64,000 nt of DNA from Bacteroidia bacterium (lineage in GTDB: Bacteria > Bacteroidota > Ignavibacteria > SZUA-365): the NCBI GenBank assembly GCA_027493955.1, contig JAOSJT010000001.1:4264552-4328551 (forward strand). The letters run 5' to 3'. This document shows, in pieces, positions 1-9,160 of the stretch. The notes under the pieces were generated by a model. The model saw only the letters and a list, made by a program, of their open reading frames with translations. It searched no databases and was not told the origin of the DNA. How positions within the stretch are numbered: position 1 is the stretch's first letter; every line of letters begins with the position of its first letter. The translations under genes and the position numbers were made by a program.

Positions 1-1
1 G

Positions 2-40
2 AAGATCAAGGATAACGTGTACTGGAAAATCAATATGTGA
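2..40 (+). CDS. C-terminal end of an unidentified gene (partial)
   Basis: Frame 2 is open from the window edge and ends at a TGA at 38-40, giving a 12-residue tail ending WKINM. It could be the end of a gene that begins upstream. Too little is present to name it, and a random short open stretch is equally possible. The next gene starts about 150 bases later. Confidence 0.3.
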   Translation, partial: KIKDNVYWKINM

Positions 41-193
41 GTGATGGATCGTCCGCTTCGACGCAAGGCCGCGTCGGCGCCGGCGTGACGGATCTTTGTA
101 TTCTCATGAACGGGTCGCCACGTGTACAGCACTCTTCGCGGAAGGCGGTTGGCGGACCGACGTACGAAACGTATTTGTGTAGCGCGGAGCAAA

Positions 194-1477
194 GTGAGTA
201 CTCTGAACATCGCATTTGAAGAACATGACCTGCCGAACGGCCTGCACGTCATACTGCACCGTGACGCCACATTGCCCATTGTCGCCGTCAACCTCTGGTA
301 TCATGTCGGATCGAAGAACGAACACGAGGGCGAGACCGGTTTCGCGCATCTGTTCGAGCACATGATGTTTCAGGGCTCGGAGAACGTGCCGGCCAACATG
401 CATTTTCATCACGTGCAAAGCGCAGGCGGCACACTCAACGCCTCCACGTCCTTCGATCGGACCAACTACTACAACACACTCCCGGCGCATCAGCTCGAGC
501 TGGGGCTGTGGCTGGAGGCGGATCGCATGCGCAGCCTCGCCGTGAACGAGGAAAACCTCGAAACACAGCGCAACGTCGTGATCGAAGAGCGGCGGTCGCG
601 CTACGACAATCAGCCCTACGGCACGATGATGATGGAGCTGTTCGCCCGTGCGTACAAGATGCAGGCCTACCGCTGGCCGACCATCGGGTCCATTACCGAC
701 ATACGGGCCGCCACGCTGGAGCAGGTGCGGGCGTTTCATTCTATGTATTACCGTCCGGGTAACGCGTCGCTGTGCATTGCCGGCGACATTGATATGGACG
801 CGGCCCTGGGCCTGGTGGAGAAATATTTCGGCGACATCGAGGATCATGACGGGGCGATATACCGTCCGTTCATGCACGAACCGCCGCAGACCACACAGGT
901 GCGCGACTACGTGTACGACAGCATACCCCTGCCGGGATTGCTGGTCGGCATGCACATTCCGGATATGAATTCAAAGGACTTCCTTCCCCTCGATATCCTG
1001 TCCAATATTCTCACGTCCGGGGAAAGCTCGCGCATGTACCGCAGTTTCGTGCACGAAGCGCGTATCGCGCAGTCCGTTGTCTCCTATGCGTACGATCTGG
1101 AACTGCCCGGCTTGTTCCTGTTCCGCATCATCGCACAGCAGGGAAAAACCTCCGAGATGCTGGAAACCATGCTCTGGCGCGAACTCGACGACGTACGCAG
1201 AAACGGTGTGACCGAGCGTGAACTCGAGAAAGCGCGCAACCGCATCGAGGCCGGCTATGTGCATTCCGCCGTGTCGCTGCAATCACGCGCCGACATGCTC
1301 AACAGCTTCCGCGTACTTTCGCGGGACGCAGGGCTCATCAACACGCATTTGGACAGCATCCGGGCCGTGACGCGCGAGGACATACAGCGCGTTGCCGCTT
1401 GCTATCTGACGGAGCTGAACGCGACTTGTCTGCATTATCTCCCCTATCCGAAGCAATCCCCGGAGGCGGCACAATGA
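194..1477 (+). CDS. M16 family zinc metallopeptidase, catalytic subunit
   Basis: Insulinase/pitrilysin-type (M16) peptidase of about 427 residues. The inverted zinc motif HXXEH is present as HLFEH in the N-terminal domain, within the context GETGFAHLFEHMMFQGSE, with a downstream Glu-rich helix to complete metal binding. The frame is open from ATG 122, but that extension (Arg-rich) does not look like M16 sequence. GTG 194 has GGAG at 186-189 and begins just before the conserved DLPNGL strand, so it is preferred. It overlaps the next gene by an ATGA, implying translational coupling with the non-catalytic partner. No clear signal peptide from this start, so the location (cytoplasm or periplasm) is open. 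Family confident; substrate unknown. Confidence 0.9.
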   Translation: MSTLNIAFEEHDLPNGLHVILHRDATLPIVAVNLWYHVGSKNEHEGETGFAHLFEHMMFQGSENVPANMHFHHVQSAGGTLNASTSFDRTNYYNTLPAHQLELGLWLEADRMRSLAVNEENLETQRNVVIEERRSRYDNQPYGTMMMELFARAYKMQAYRWPTIGSITDIRAATLEQVRAFHSMYYRPGNASLCIAGDIDMDAALGLVEKYFGDIEDHDGAIYRPFMHEPPQTTQVRDYVYDSIPLPGLLVGMHIPDMNSKDFLPLDILSNILTSGESSRMYRSFVHEARIAQSVVSYAYDLELPGLFLFRIIAQQGKTSEMLETMLWRELDDVRRNGVTERELEKARNRIEAGYVHSAVSLQSRADMLNSFRVLSRDAGLINTHLDSIRAVTREDIQRVAACYLTELNATCLHYLPYPKQSPEAAQ

Positions 1478-2877
1478 CACCATTGCATCCCGCATTCGAC
1501 AGAAGCCGTCCTCCGTTGTGCGGTACGCCGAAGGATGTTCTGTTCCCGGACTATTTCGAGCATGCGCTCAGCAACGGTCTGCGCGTTTTGGTGTACGAGC
1601 AGCCGGGATTTCCTCTCGCGACCATGCAGCTCGTAGCCCGTGGCGGCGCCTCGCGCGACGGTGATGTACCCGGTCTGGCGGCAATCACGTCCGAACTGCT
1701 GATCAAAGGGACGAGGCGACGCAGCTCGCATGATATCGCCGAAGAGATCGAATCGCGCGGCGGCTCGATATGGAGCGGTGCGGGCTGGGACAGCTGCGTC
1801 GTCGGCATTGGTATCCTGAGTCGTCATATCCCGCATGCCTTCGATGTGCTTGCGGATACAGTGCGCAATCCGGCGTTCGCCGAGGAGGAGATCGAACGCC
1901 TGAAAGAGCAGCGACTCGCGGATATTCTGCAGGACAAATCCAATCCGACCGTGCTCGCCTGGCATCGCTTCTGCGGTGCGGTGTACGGCGAACACCCGTA
2001 CGGACGTCCGCAGGACGGTACCGAGGCCTCTCTGGCCGTGATTGATATCGAGCGGCTCCGCGCCTCCCATGCGGAACGTTTTTCTCCGTCACAGTGCTTC
2101 CTGCTCGTTGTCGGTGATGCGTCGCCCGCGCAAATTGTCGCTCTCGCGGAAGAGCATTTTGGTGACTGGAGCGTCCCTACAGCGGAAGACGCGGGATCCA
2201 TGCCCATACCGCCGCTTTCCGGCCGTCAGGTGCATGTGGTAGACCGTCCCACCGCGGTGCAAAGTTCCATCGTGGTCGGTCATCCGGGAATCGCGCGCAA
2301 CAGCGAGGACTACATCCCGGTGTCGCTCATGAACACCTTGTTCGGCGGGTATTTCGGTTCGCGACTGAATCTCAATCTCCGCGAGGCACGCGGTTATACC
2401 TACGGAGCGCATTCCCGCTTCGATGCGCGGATGCAGCAGGGCCCCTTTGCCGCTGGTGCGGAGGTGCGCATGGAAGTGACCGACCTCGCCATCGAGGAAG
2501 TGCTCACGGAAATGCGCCGCATGCGTGAGGAAGTCATACCGGAGGACGAGCTTGCAAAGGTACAAAGCTACCTCACCGGCAGCTTCCCGCTTCAGATCGA
2601 AACGCCTTCGCAGGTAGCGCAGCGCATCGTGACCATCGAACTCTATGGACTGAGCAAGACGTACTACAACCATTTCAACAGTACCGTCCTGTCACTGCGG
2701 CCCGAAGACATTCAGCGGGTTGCCGTACAGTACCTCAATCCCGACGATGCCGTCATCGTCGCGGCGGGTCGGGGCAAGCAGCTTCGCAACACACTGGAAC
2801 GCTTCGGGCGTGTTCAGGTGTTCGATGCGGACGGACAGGTCATTCCCAACATATCACCGATAGCGCAGGACGTATGA
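1474..2877 (+). CDS. M16 family peptidase, non-catalytic partner subunit
   Basis: About 467 residues, same fold as the preceding gene (DYFEHALSNGLRVLV start, C-terminal M16 domain). The HXXEH zinc motif is absent: the equivalent stretch reads GLAAITSELLIKGT. The substrate-grasping Arg/Tyr motif of inactive partners is present (NLREARGYTYGAHSRF). This matches two-component M16 peptidases in which one half supplies zinc and the other the R/Y pair. ATG 1474 is chosen over the upstream in-frame start at 1399 because GGAGG lies at 1462-1466 and the ATGA overlap couples it to the catalytic subunit. It ends in another ATGA overlap with the MoxR gene, so three genes are co-translated. Confidence 0.9.
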   Translation: MTPLHPAFDRSRPPLCGTPKDVLFPDYFEHALSNGLRVLVYEQPGFPLATMQLVARGGASRDGDVPGLAAITSELLIKGTRRRSSHDIAEEIESRGGSIWSGAGWDSCVVGIGILSRHIPHAFDVLADTVRNPAFAEEEIERLKEQRLADILQDKSNPTVLAWHRFCGAVYGEHPYGRPQDGTEASLAVIDIERLRASHAERFSPSQCFLLVVGDASPAQIVALAEEHFGDWSVPTAEDAGSMPIPPLSGRQVHVVDRPTAVQSSIVVGHPGIARNSEDYIPVSLMNTLFGGYFGSRLNLNLREARGYTYGAHSRFDARMQQGPFAAGAEVRMEVTDLAIEEVLTEMRRMREEVIPEDELAKVQSYLTGSFPLQIETPSQVAQRIVTIELYGLSKTYYNHFNSTVLSLRPEDIQRVAVQYLNPDDAVIVAAGRGKQLRNTLERFGRVQVFDADGQVIPNISPIAQDV

Positions 2878-3872
2878 CAGCAGACATGAAATATCGTGAT
2901 GACGTGCAGGCGGTTGCCGCACTCAACGAAAGTTACCTGAATCTTACTCGTGAGATCGGGAAAATCATCATCGGTCAGCACGAGATCGTCGAGCAACTCA
3001 TCACGGCATTGCTTGCGCAGGGGCATTGCATGCTCGTCGGTGTTCCGGGGTTGGCGAAGACCTTGCTCATAAAAACGCTGGCCGAGGTCGTGGATCTGAA
3101 ATACAGCCGTATCCAGTTCACACCCGACCTTATGCCGAGCGACATCACCGGCACGGAAATCATCGAAGACGATCACACGACGGGCAGCAAGGCTTTTCGT
3201 TTCGTGAAGGGGCCCATATTCGCCAACATCGTACTTGCCGACGAGATCAACCGCACGCCGCCTAAAACCCAGGCCGCATTGCTGGAAGCCATGCAGGAGC
3301 ACGCCGTCACAGCGGCGGGAACGAAGTACGTCCTCTCCGAACCCTTTTTCGTACTCGCGACGCAGAATCCCATCGAACAGGAAGGAACCTATCCGCTGCC
3401 CGAGGCGCAGTTGGACCGTTTCATGTTCAACCTTTGGCTGGAATACCCTTCGCGCGAAGAGGAAGAGCAAATCGTAAAAAGCACGACCAGCCCGCTCGCG
3501 GCGAAGCTGAACAAGGTCATGTCAGCGGAGGACATTATCTACTTTCAAGAGCTCGTACGCCGTGTGCCCGTGGCCGATCACGTGATTTCCTATGCTGTCG
3601 GCCTGGCCAGACGGACGCGTCCCGCGCAGGACGGCGCGCCGCAGTTCATCAAGGACTGGGTGCGCTGGGGCGCCGGTCCGCGCGCGTCGCAGTATCTCAT
3701 TCTCGGCGCCAAGACCCGCGCCATTCTCAGCGGTCGTGCCATGCCCGATGTGGACGACGTCAAGGCGGTGGCGCGTGCCGTACTGCGTCATCGCATCGTC
3801 GCCAATTTCAATGCCGAGGCCGATGGTGTGAGTACGGTGCAGATCGTGGATCGCCTGCTGCAGGAAAACTGA
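2874..3872 (+). CDS. MoxR-family AAA+ ATPase
   Basis: 332 residues. Walker A is GVPGLAKT near residue 57 and Walker B runs into the MoxR signature VLADEINRTPPKTQAALLEA; sensor 1 is in FVLATQNPIEQEGTYPLPEAQ, typical of MoxR. These ATPases act as chaperone-like factors, usually beside DUF58 and VWA-domain proteins, to mature metal enzymes or envelope complexes. Start is the ATG of an ATGA overlap with the M16 gene; ATG 2886 is an alternative. A VWA-type membrane protein lies two genes downstream (5933), but no DUF58 gene is present and a secreted protease intervenes. Confidence 0.92.
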   Translation: MTADMKYRDDVQAVAALNESYLNLTREIGKIIIGQHEIVEQLITALLAQGHCMLVGVPGLAKTLLIKTLAEVVDLKYSRIQFTPDLMPSDITGTEIIEDDHTTGSKAFRFVKGPIFANIVLADEINRTPPKTQAALLEAMQEHAVTAAGTKYVLSEPFFVLATQNPIEQEGTYPLPEAQLDRFMFNLWLEYPSREEEEQIVKSTTSPLAAKLNKVMSAEDIIYFQELVRRVPVADHVISYAVGLARRTRPAQDGAPQFIKDWVRWGAGPRASQYLILGAKTRAILSGRAMPDVDDVKAVARAVLRHRIVANFNAEADGVSTVQIVDRLLQEN

Positions 3873-3885
3873 ACAGGAGTCTGTC

Positions 3886-5922
3886 ATGAAGCCGCAGATC
3901 GCGCTGATGGCGCTGGTCCTTCTGTTTCTCATCGCCGCTCCGGCGAGCGATGCACAACACCGATACTGGGTGACCTTTTCCGACAGAGGGAGCGATGCCG
4001 CCGAACGGCTTCGCGCATATCGGATGGATTACTCCGCTGAACGTTTGTCTAAACGCACCGATCGGGCACATCCACCGACCCTGGACGCCCGACAGCTAAG
4101 CATCGAAGACCTCCCGCCTGCGCCGGCGTATGTGCAGGCACTGACGGATGCCGGTGCCCGAGTGCATGCGCGTTCGCGCTGGCTCAACGCCGTCAGCATC
4201 ACCGCCGATGCCGCCGTACTCGAACGCTTGAAACAGCTGCCCTTCGTCGCGGCGATCGAAGCGGTGCGACGCTACAAAACACCCGGGATCACACCCGCAC
4301 CTTTTGCGCGGGTACAAGACTCGCCCCGTCCGGTGAAGCCGCCATACGGTCTCGACTACGGCACGTCGCTGCAGCAGGTGGAACTGCTCCGTGTACCCGA
4401 GGTGCATGACATCTGGATTGACGGAACGGACATCATCGTGGGTATGCTGGACAACGGGTATCGCTGGCGCGTGCACGAGGCCTTTGCCTCAACCGACGTG
4501 TTCGGCGAATACGATGTGATCAATGATGATTCGCTCACCGAGAATTCCGCCACCGATCCGTCCGGGCAGGACGGTCACGGCACGGTGACTTTCTCCACGC
4601 TGGGCGGCTTCAAAGAAGGCCAGCTTATCGGCCCCGCGTTCAACGCGGCATTTTTACTGGCCAAAACCGAGGTGATGGGTTCCGAGACGCAAATCGAGGA
4701 AGATTACTGGGTGGAGGGCCTCGAATGGCTCGAGATGCGCGGGGCAAGCGTGGTCAGCGCCTCACTCGGCTATTTGGACTGGGACGACGGGACCGGCTAT
4801 TCCTGGGAACGTGGTGATCTGGATGGCAAGACCGCTGTAACGACGCGTGCCGCCGCCGCAGCAGCGCGACGCGGGCTTGTGCTCGTCACGGCCATGGGCA
4901 ACGAAGGTCCTGCACCGGGCAGTATCATCGCGCCCGCTGACGCGGACAGCATCATCGCTGTGGGCGCGGTGAGCTACACGAAAGCTGTGGCTGGTTTCAG
5001 TTCATCCGGTCCGACCAGCGATCAGCGCGTCAAGCCGGATATCGTCGCACCCGGAGTCAGCGTGTTCTGCGCGAACCGCAATGGCGTCGCGACCTACGAA
5101 CGCGCGAACGGCACCTCCCTCGCGACACCGCTCGCGGCGGGCGTCGCGGCGCTGATTCGTTCCGCCCGTCCCGAACTCACGCCGGTGCAGCTTCGCAACG
5201 CTCTGCGCAGCACGGCCGACAACGCCGCGACACCCGACAACAGGCGCGGCTGGGGTCTCATTGACGCATGGAAGGCATTGCTGCACCACGGCATGGTCAT
5301 CAGCACCAATCCGAAGATTTTCTGGAGCGGCGTGCAGAGCGTGGTGATGGTCTGGGTGATTTCTCCGAGCGACCTCAGCGGCGATGTACAACTGCATTAC
5401 ACGTCGGGGACGCAGAGCGGCACCATAACGATGACGCTCGCGGAAGAGCATGCCGGACTGGGACGCGGCTCCGGCCGCTATGTAGCCGAATTGCCGCCGC
5501 TCCCGATGAATGCGGAAGTGCGCTTTCACGTGGCCGCTTCGGATACGCGTGAGTCGCGCACCTCGCCCTATGGCGCTCCCGCCCGTCAACATCGCTTCAC
5601 CACGGGTGAACAGCGTACGCTGGGCGCGGGTCATCTGCTCCCGAAATCCTATCAACTCTATCAGAGCTTCCCCAATCCCTTCGAGGCGGCCACATCATCG
5701 TCCGTCACCATTCGCTATGATGTACCGTCGCCCGGTGCCCGAATCCGTCTCACGCTCTACGACGCGCTGGGCCGCCGCGTCCGCACCCTGGTGGATGCCG
5801 ACAGAGGCGCCGGACAGCACAGCGCGCGGGTAGACGCCACCGGTCTCGCGAACGGTATCTACTATTACGGCTTATCGGCGGGCGACACGCAGCTCTTCCG
5901 TCGCATGCTGATTTTACGGTGA
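3886..5922 (+). CDS. Secreted subtilisin-like serine protease (S8) with C-terminal type IX sorting domain
   Basis: 678 residues. Hydrophobic signal peptide at residues 1-24 (MALVLLFLIAAPASDA). An I9-like propeptide follows, then the S8 domain with the catalytic triad: Asp189 in VGMLDNGYRW, His231 in DGHGTVTFSTLGG, Ser411 in NGTSLATPLAAGVAAL, and an oxyanion Asn in AMGNEGPAPG. From about residue 580 the C-terminus is a beta domain (YQLYQSFPNPFEAA, then YDALGRRVRTL, ending ANGIYYYGL) of the type used as a type IX secretion tag in Bacteroidetes relatives. AGGAG lies about 10 bases before the ATG. Likely exported and surface-attached or released. It sits in the MoxR operon with only 13 bases upstream spacing. 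Confidence 0.93.
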   Translation: MKPQIALMALVLLFLIAAPASDAQHRYWVTFSDRGSDAAERLRAYRMDYSAERLSKRTDRAHPPTLDARQLSIEDLPPAPAYVQALTDAGARVHARSRWLNAVSITADAAVLERLKQLPFVAAIEAVRRYKTPGITPAPFARVQDSPRPVKPPYGLDYGTSLQQVELLRVPEVHDIWIDGTDIIVGMLDNGYRWRVHEAFASTDVFGEYDVINDDSLTENSATDPSGQDGHGTVTFSTLGGFKEGQLIGPAFNAAFLLAKTEVMGSETQIEEDYWVEGLEWLEMRGASVVSASLGYLDWDDGTGYSWERGDLDGKTAVTTRAAAAAARRGLVLVTAMGNEGPAPGSIIAPADADSIIAVGAVSYTKAVAGFSSSGPTSDQRVKPDIVAPGVSVFCANRNGVATYERANGTSLATPLAAGVAALIRSARPELTPVQLRNALRSTADNAATPDNRRGWGLIDAWKALLHHGMVISTNPKIFWSGVQSVVMVWVISPSDLSGDVQLHYTSGTQSGTITMTLAEEHAGLGRGSGRYVAELPPLPMNAEVRFHVAASDTRESRTSPYGAPARQHRFTTGEQRTLGAGHLLPKSYQLYQSFPNPFEAATSSSVTIRYDVPSPGARIRLTLYDALGRRVRTLVDADRGAGQHSARVDATGLANGIYYYGLSAGDTQLFRRMLILR

Positions 5923-5932
5923 GCGGGGGAGA

Positions 5933-8107
5933 ATGAACTCGATTCCGGCAATGGCGTCATTTTCTCTCTCTCTCGCCGAGAGCGTCGCGCTTCTCCTCCT
6001 GCTTATCGCGGTGGCGACAGCGTTCAGCGTGTGGACCTATCGCAGTACCGTGCCGGAAATCAGTGCCCGTCGCCGGGCGGTGCTGGTGACGCTGCGCTCG
6101 CTCGCCCTTGCGCTGCTGCTCTTCCTGCTGTTCGAGCCGGTGCTCAATCTCAAGGGCAGCGATGTGCTTCCGCCCCGGCTCGCCGTGTTGCTGGACGATT
6201 CGCGCAGTCTGCTCGTGGAGGATGCCGGGCAAGCACGCTCCGCGCAGATGCGCGACTTTGTTTCTTCGTCGGTGTATGACAAGCTCGAAGGAGACGGCGA
6301 ACGCGCCGAGTATCTTTTCTCCGGCAAGCTGTTTCCCATGAAGGATGTCACGGCGGATTCGCTGCGCTTCAATGGCGCCGAAACGGACATCAGCGCGGCT
6401 TTAGAGGCGGCATGGAAGGATAATGCGCGTAAAAATCTCGCCGGGGTTGTTCTCGTAACCGACGGTGTTTTCACCACGGGAAAAAATCCGCTCTACGCGG
6501 CGCAGTCGCTCGGTGTGCCGGTGCATGTGGTGGCGGTGGGGGATTCGGCCGAGAAAAAGGACCTCATCCTCGGCCGCGTGCTCACCAATACCATCGCCTA
6601 TGTGGAGAGTTCCATTCCGGTGGATGTGTCGTTGCGCAGCGCCGGCTTCGAAGGCGGCAGTGCGCGCGTGAGCATGCTCGAAGGGAATCGCTCCCTCGGC
6701 TCGGTGCAGGTGGCGCTCAGGCCCGGAACGCACGAGTACCCTGTGAGCTTCAGCTATACGCCGTCCGGTGAAGGAGTGAAGAAGCTCACGTTCCGGGTGG
6801 ACCCTCTTCCCGGCGAACTGACGAACAAGAACAACTCCCGCACCACGTTCATCAAAGTGCTCAAATCGCGTATGAAGGTGGTGCTGCTGGCGTCGGCGCC
6901 GAGTCCCGATGTGTCGCTGGTGCAGCGCGAATTGCGCAAGGACAACAATATCGAGACCGCGCTGTTCGTGCAAAAGGCCTCCGGCGCGTGGTATGACAAA
7001 CGTCCGACGCAGGAGGATCTGAACACTGCGGACTGCATCATTCTCATCGGTCTGCCGTCCGGCGGCGAAGATGCCGCGGTGCTGCGTCAGGCGGCCGATG
7101 CGGCGGAGAAAAAAGGCGTGCCGCTTATGCACATTCCGTCGCGTACCACCGATTTCGCCGTGCTGCGCCAGGTGCTCGAGACGCTGCTGCCCTACGATAT
7201 CGTGCAGCCCCGGAAAGACGAGGCGGAAGTTTTTTTCGAACCGTCCCAGGCCGCGCAGAACAATCCGGTTATGACCACCGGTATCCCGGGCGAAGTGTGG
7301 GGCAAACTGCCTCCGCTGTTCAAGACCGAAACGAGCTTCAAAGCGAGAGCCGGCGCGCAGGTGCTGGGAACGCTGAGTCTCAACAACATCTCCTTCAACG
7401 AACCGCTGCTGCTGCAGAGGCGCCTCAACCGCGGCAAGGTGTTGGCCTGGACCGCCTATGGATTGTGGCGCTGGCAATTGTCCCACGACGTCCTGGGAGG
7501 ACGCGTCCCTGAGATGTTGTTCTCCAACAGCATTCGCTGGTTGACCACGCGCGACGACGACAAGCGCGTGCGCATTCGGCCCGCGAAGGAGTTTTTCGAC
7601 AGCGGGGAAGAAATCGAATTCATGGCCCAGGTGTACAACGAGAGCTATGAGCCCGTGGATAACGCCGTCGTGAATGTATCCGTGCGCAGGGAAGGCGAAG
7701 AACGCGAGCTTGTCCTGACCGGTCTCGGCTCCGGGCGCTATGCGGGCACGCTGGACCTGGGCAGGGAAGGGGATTACGAGTACGCGGGAACGGCGTTGCT
7801 GGATGGAAAGGAACTCGGCAAGGACAACGGACGCTTCAGCGTGGGAGAGCTCAACATCGAGTTTCAGGATACGCGCATGAATAACGCCCTGCTCCGGCAG
7901 ATTGCCGCAAGCACGGGTGGACGGTATGTTACCATCAGTGATGCGTCGGGGCTGCCCGCCGCAATTCAGAAGCATGAACTGTACGCCGCCACGGAGCAAA
8001 CCGTCGTCAGCGATATACAGCTCTGGAATCTTATCTGGCTGCTTTCCGCCGCCGTGCTGCTCTTCGCAATCGAGTGGTATCTGCGCAAGCAATCGGGGTT
8101 GATCTAG
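5933..8107 (+). CDS. Membrane-anchored VWA-domain protein
   Basis: 724 residues. Two N-terminal membrane segments (about 17-35 and 50-70), then a von Willebrand A-like domain opening with the metal-site motif DDSRS (88-92) and continuing to GVVLVTDGVFTTG and VPVHVVAVGDS. The middle part contains a class I glutamine-amidotransferase-like fold stretch (CIILIGLPSGGEDAAVL) without an obvious catalytic Cys, then beta-rich domains, and a final membrane segment near 697-716 (LIWLLSAAVLLFAIEWYL). This architecture resembles large BatA-like periplasmic proteins encoded near MoxR ATPases. ATG 5933 follows GGGGGAG; ATG 5951 is possible. A MoxR/VWA envelope-maintenance role is inferred from context. Confidence 0.8.
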   Translation: MNSIPAMASFSLSLAESVALLLLLIAVATAFSVWTYRSTVPEISARRRAVLVTLRSLALALLLFLLFEPVLNLKGSDVLPPRLAVLLDDSRSLLVEDAGQARSAQMRDFVSSSVYDKLEGDGERAEYLFSGKLFPMKDVTADSLRFNGAETDISAALEAAWKDNARKNLAGVVLVTDGVFTTGKNPLYAAQSLGVPVHVVAVGDSAEKKDLILGRVLTNTIAYVESSIPVDVSLRSAGFEGGSARVSMLEGNRSLGSVQVALRPGTHEYPVSFSYTPSGEGVKKLTFRVDPLPGELTNKNNSRTTFIKVLKSRMKVVLLASAPSPDVSLVQRELRKDNNIETALFVQKASGAWYDKRPTQEDLNTADCIILIGLPSGGEDAAVLRQAADAAEKKGVPLMHIPSRTTDFAVLRQVLETLLPYDIVQPRKDEAEVFFEPSQAAQNNPVMTTGIPGEVWGKLPPLFKTETSFKARAGAQVLGTLSLNNISFNEPLLLQRRLNRGKVLAWTAYGLWRWQLSHDVLGGRVPEMLFSNSIRWLTTRDDDKRVRIRPAKEFFDSGEEIEFMAQVYNESYEPVDNAVVNVSVRREGEERELVLTGLGSGRYAGTLDLGREGDYEYAGTALLDGKELGKDNGRFSVGELNIEFQDTRMNNALLRQIAASTGGRYVTISDASGLPAAIQKHELYAATEQTVVSDIQLWNLIWLLSAAVLLFAIEWYLRKQSGLI

Positions 8108-8159
8108 GGAATTTCGGATTGCGGCAGACAACCAACGCTGCGGTGCACATGCGGTGTTC

Positions 8160-8374
8160 GGGGAATGGTGAAAAGGTGAAAAGGTGAGAAGGTGAAAGGG
8201 TGAAAGGGTGAAAGGGTGAAAGGGTGAAAAGGTGAAAAGGTGAAAAGGTGAAAAGGTGAAAGGGTGAAAAGGTGAAGGTAGGATTCGTGAAAAGGTGGGA
8301 GTGCCAATCGAAGAGCATATTACCTTTTTTCCTTTTTTCCTTTTTTCCTTTTCACGAATCTCACCTTTTCACGA
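8160..8374. repeat. 8-bp tandem array with inverted right arm (foldback locus A)
   Basis: After the left edge GGGGAAT (8160-8166) come about 14 copies of an 8-base unit, GGTGAAAA with block-wise variants GGTGAAAG and one GGTGAGAA, to about 8279. Then GATTCGTGAAAAGG, a short spacer, and on the opposite strand three (CCTTTTTT) units at 8325-8349 and TCACGAATCTCACCTTTTCAC (8353-8373 approx.). The two sides can fold back. It lies between a plus-strand and a minus-strand gene that converge. Any reading frame through it is an artefact of the repeat. Confidence 0.9.
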
Positions 8375-8375
8375 T

Positions 8376-8406
8376 CGCCGTCACTCCCACGACGGCGGTT
8401 TTTTTT
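8376..8406 (+). terminator. Intrinsic terminator for the plus-strand MoxR/VWA operon
   Basis: CGCCGTC (8376-8382) pairs with GACGGCG (8391-8397) around an 8-base loop and is followed by G and eight T residues. It reads on the plus strand, so would end the 194-8107 operon after the repeat array. It overlaps the last codons of the convergent gene 8381-9160. Confidence 0.7.
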
Positions 8407-9160
8407 CCAGAAATGAACGTATGCCTTTCGCGAAGTCCGCGGTGGAACGGCTCAGGGCATTGAACTCCGCGCCGTAACGCATAGCATCCCCGAGATCGCG
8501 CGGCGCGATATCGAGCAGCAGTTGCCGCGTCATGGACACCGCCTGCGGCGAGGTCTGCGTCGCTATCTCTTTGGCGATGCTATAGACGGTTTCGTCGAGC
8601 CTCTCCGGCGGAACGACGTGATTGACCATGCCCCATGCCTGTGCCTCCTTGGCGCTCAGCAGGTTGCCGCGAATGAGCAGTTCGCGCGCCCGCCCGATGC
8701 CGACGCGTTCGGTCAGCAGGCGCCCGACGATGGCGGGAACGAAACCGATACGGACTTCCGGAAAGCCCAGCCGCGCAGCTTCCGCCGCGACGACGATATC
8801 GCAGGCCAGCGCCAGACCGCAGCCGCCGGCGATGGCATGCCCGTTGAGACGCGCGATTACGGGAAGGGGATGCGTCCGCAGCGCGAGCATCATGTCCATA
8901 AGACGCAGAGAGTCCGTGTGATTCTCGGCGACCGAGTTCCGGCTGATGTCTTCGAGGTACGCGAGATCCGCTCCGGCACAGAAGGCCTCGCCGGCGCCGG
9001 TAAGCACGAGCGCGCGGAGCTGCGTATCGCTGCCCGCACTCCGCAGGGCCTCGTGTAATTCGTATACCAAACCGGCGTGCAGAGAATTGCGTTTTTCGGG
9101 GCGATGGAGGGTGATGGTGCGTATGGGACCGTCGTCCAGTATTCGTAGGAATTCGGGCAT
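8381..9160 (-). CDS. Enoyl-CoA hydratase/isomerase family protein
   Basis: 259 residues from the MPEFLRIL start; the frame is open further upstream but that part is unrelated to the family and overlaps the divergent promoter region. Crotonase features: oxyanion-hole segments AFCAGADLAYLEDI and NGHAIAGGCGLALACDI, then FPEVRIGFVPAIVG. The second catalytic Glu (FPE) is present, but the first, normally in a GGG(C/L)EL motif, is Gly here (GGCGL). That replacement occurs in a subset of the superfamily, so the reaction may be a hydration with altered geometry, or isomerisation or hydrolysis. Stands alone, convergent with the MoxR operon. Confidence 0.87.
   Translation of the reverse strand: MPEFLRILDDGPIRTITLHRPEKRNSLHAGLVYELHEALRSAGSDTQLRALVLTGAGEAFCAGADLAYLEDISRNSVAENHTDSLRLMDMMLALRTHPLPVIARLNGHAIAGGCGLALACDIVVAAEAARLGFPEVRIGFVPAIVGRLLTERVGIGRARELLIRGNLLSAKEAQAWGMVNHVVPPERLDETVYSIAKEIATQTSPQAVSMTRQLLLDIAPRDLGDAMRYGAEFNALSRSTADFAKGIRSFLEKKPPSWE

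Noticed and set aside
104-955. Long antisense frame over the first M16 gene, and similar ones at 2089-2673, 6401-8131, 20225-23125, 29073-30440, 39920-41368, 41459-43066, 48717-50132
   Set aside because: These mirror true genes in G+C-rich DNA; their proteins are rich in Arg/His/Ala with no family motif, while the opposite strand shows clear domains.
8031-8318. Phe/Pro/Ser-rich ORFs over the GGTGAAAA array
   Set aside because: Pure repeat translation (PFHLFTFS) with no flanking coding signal.
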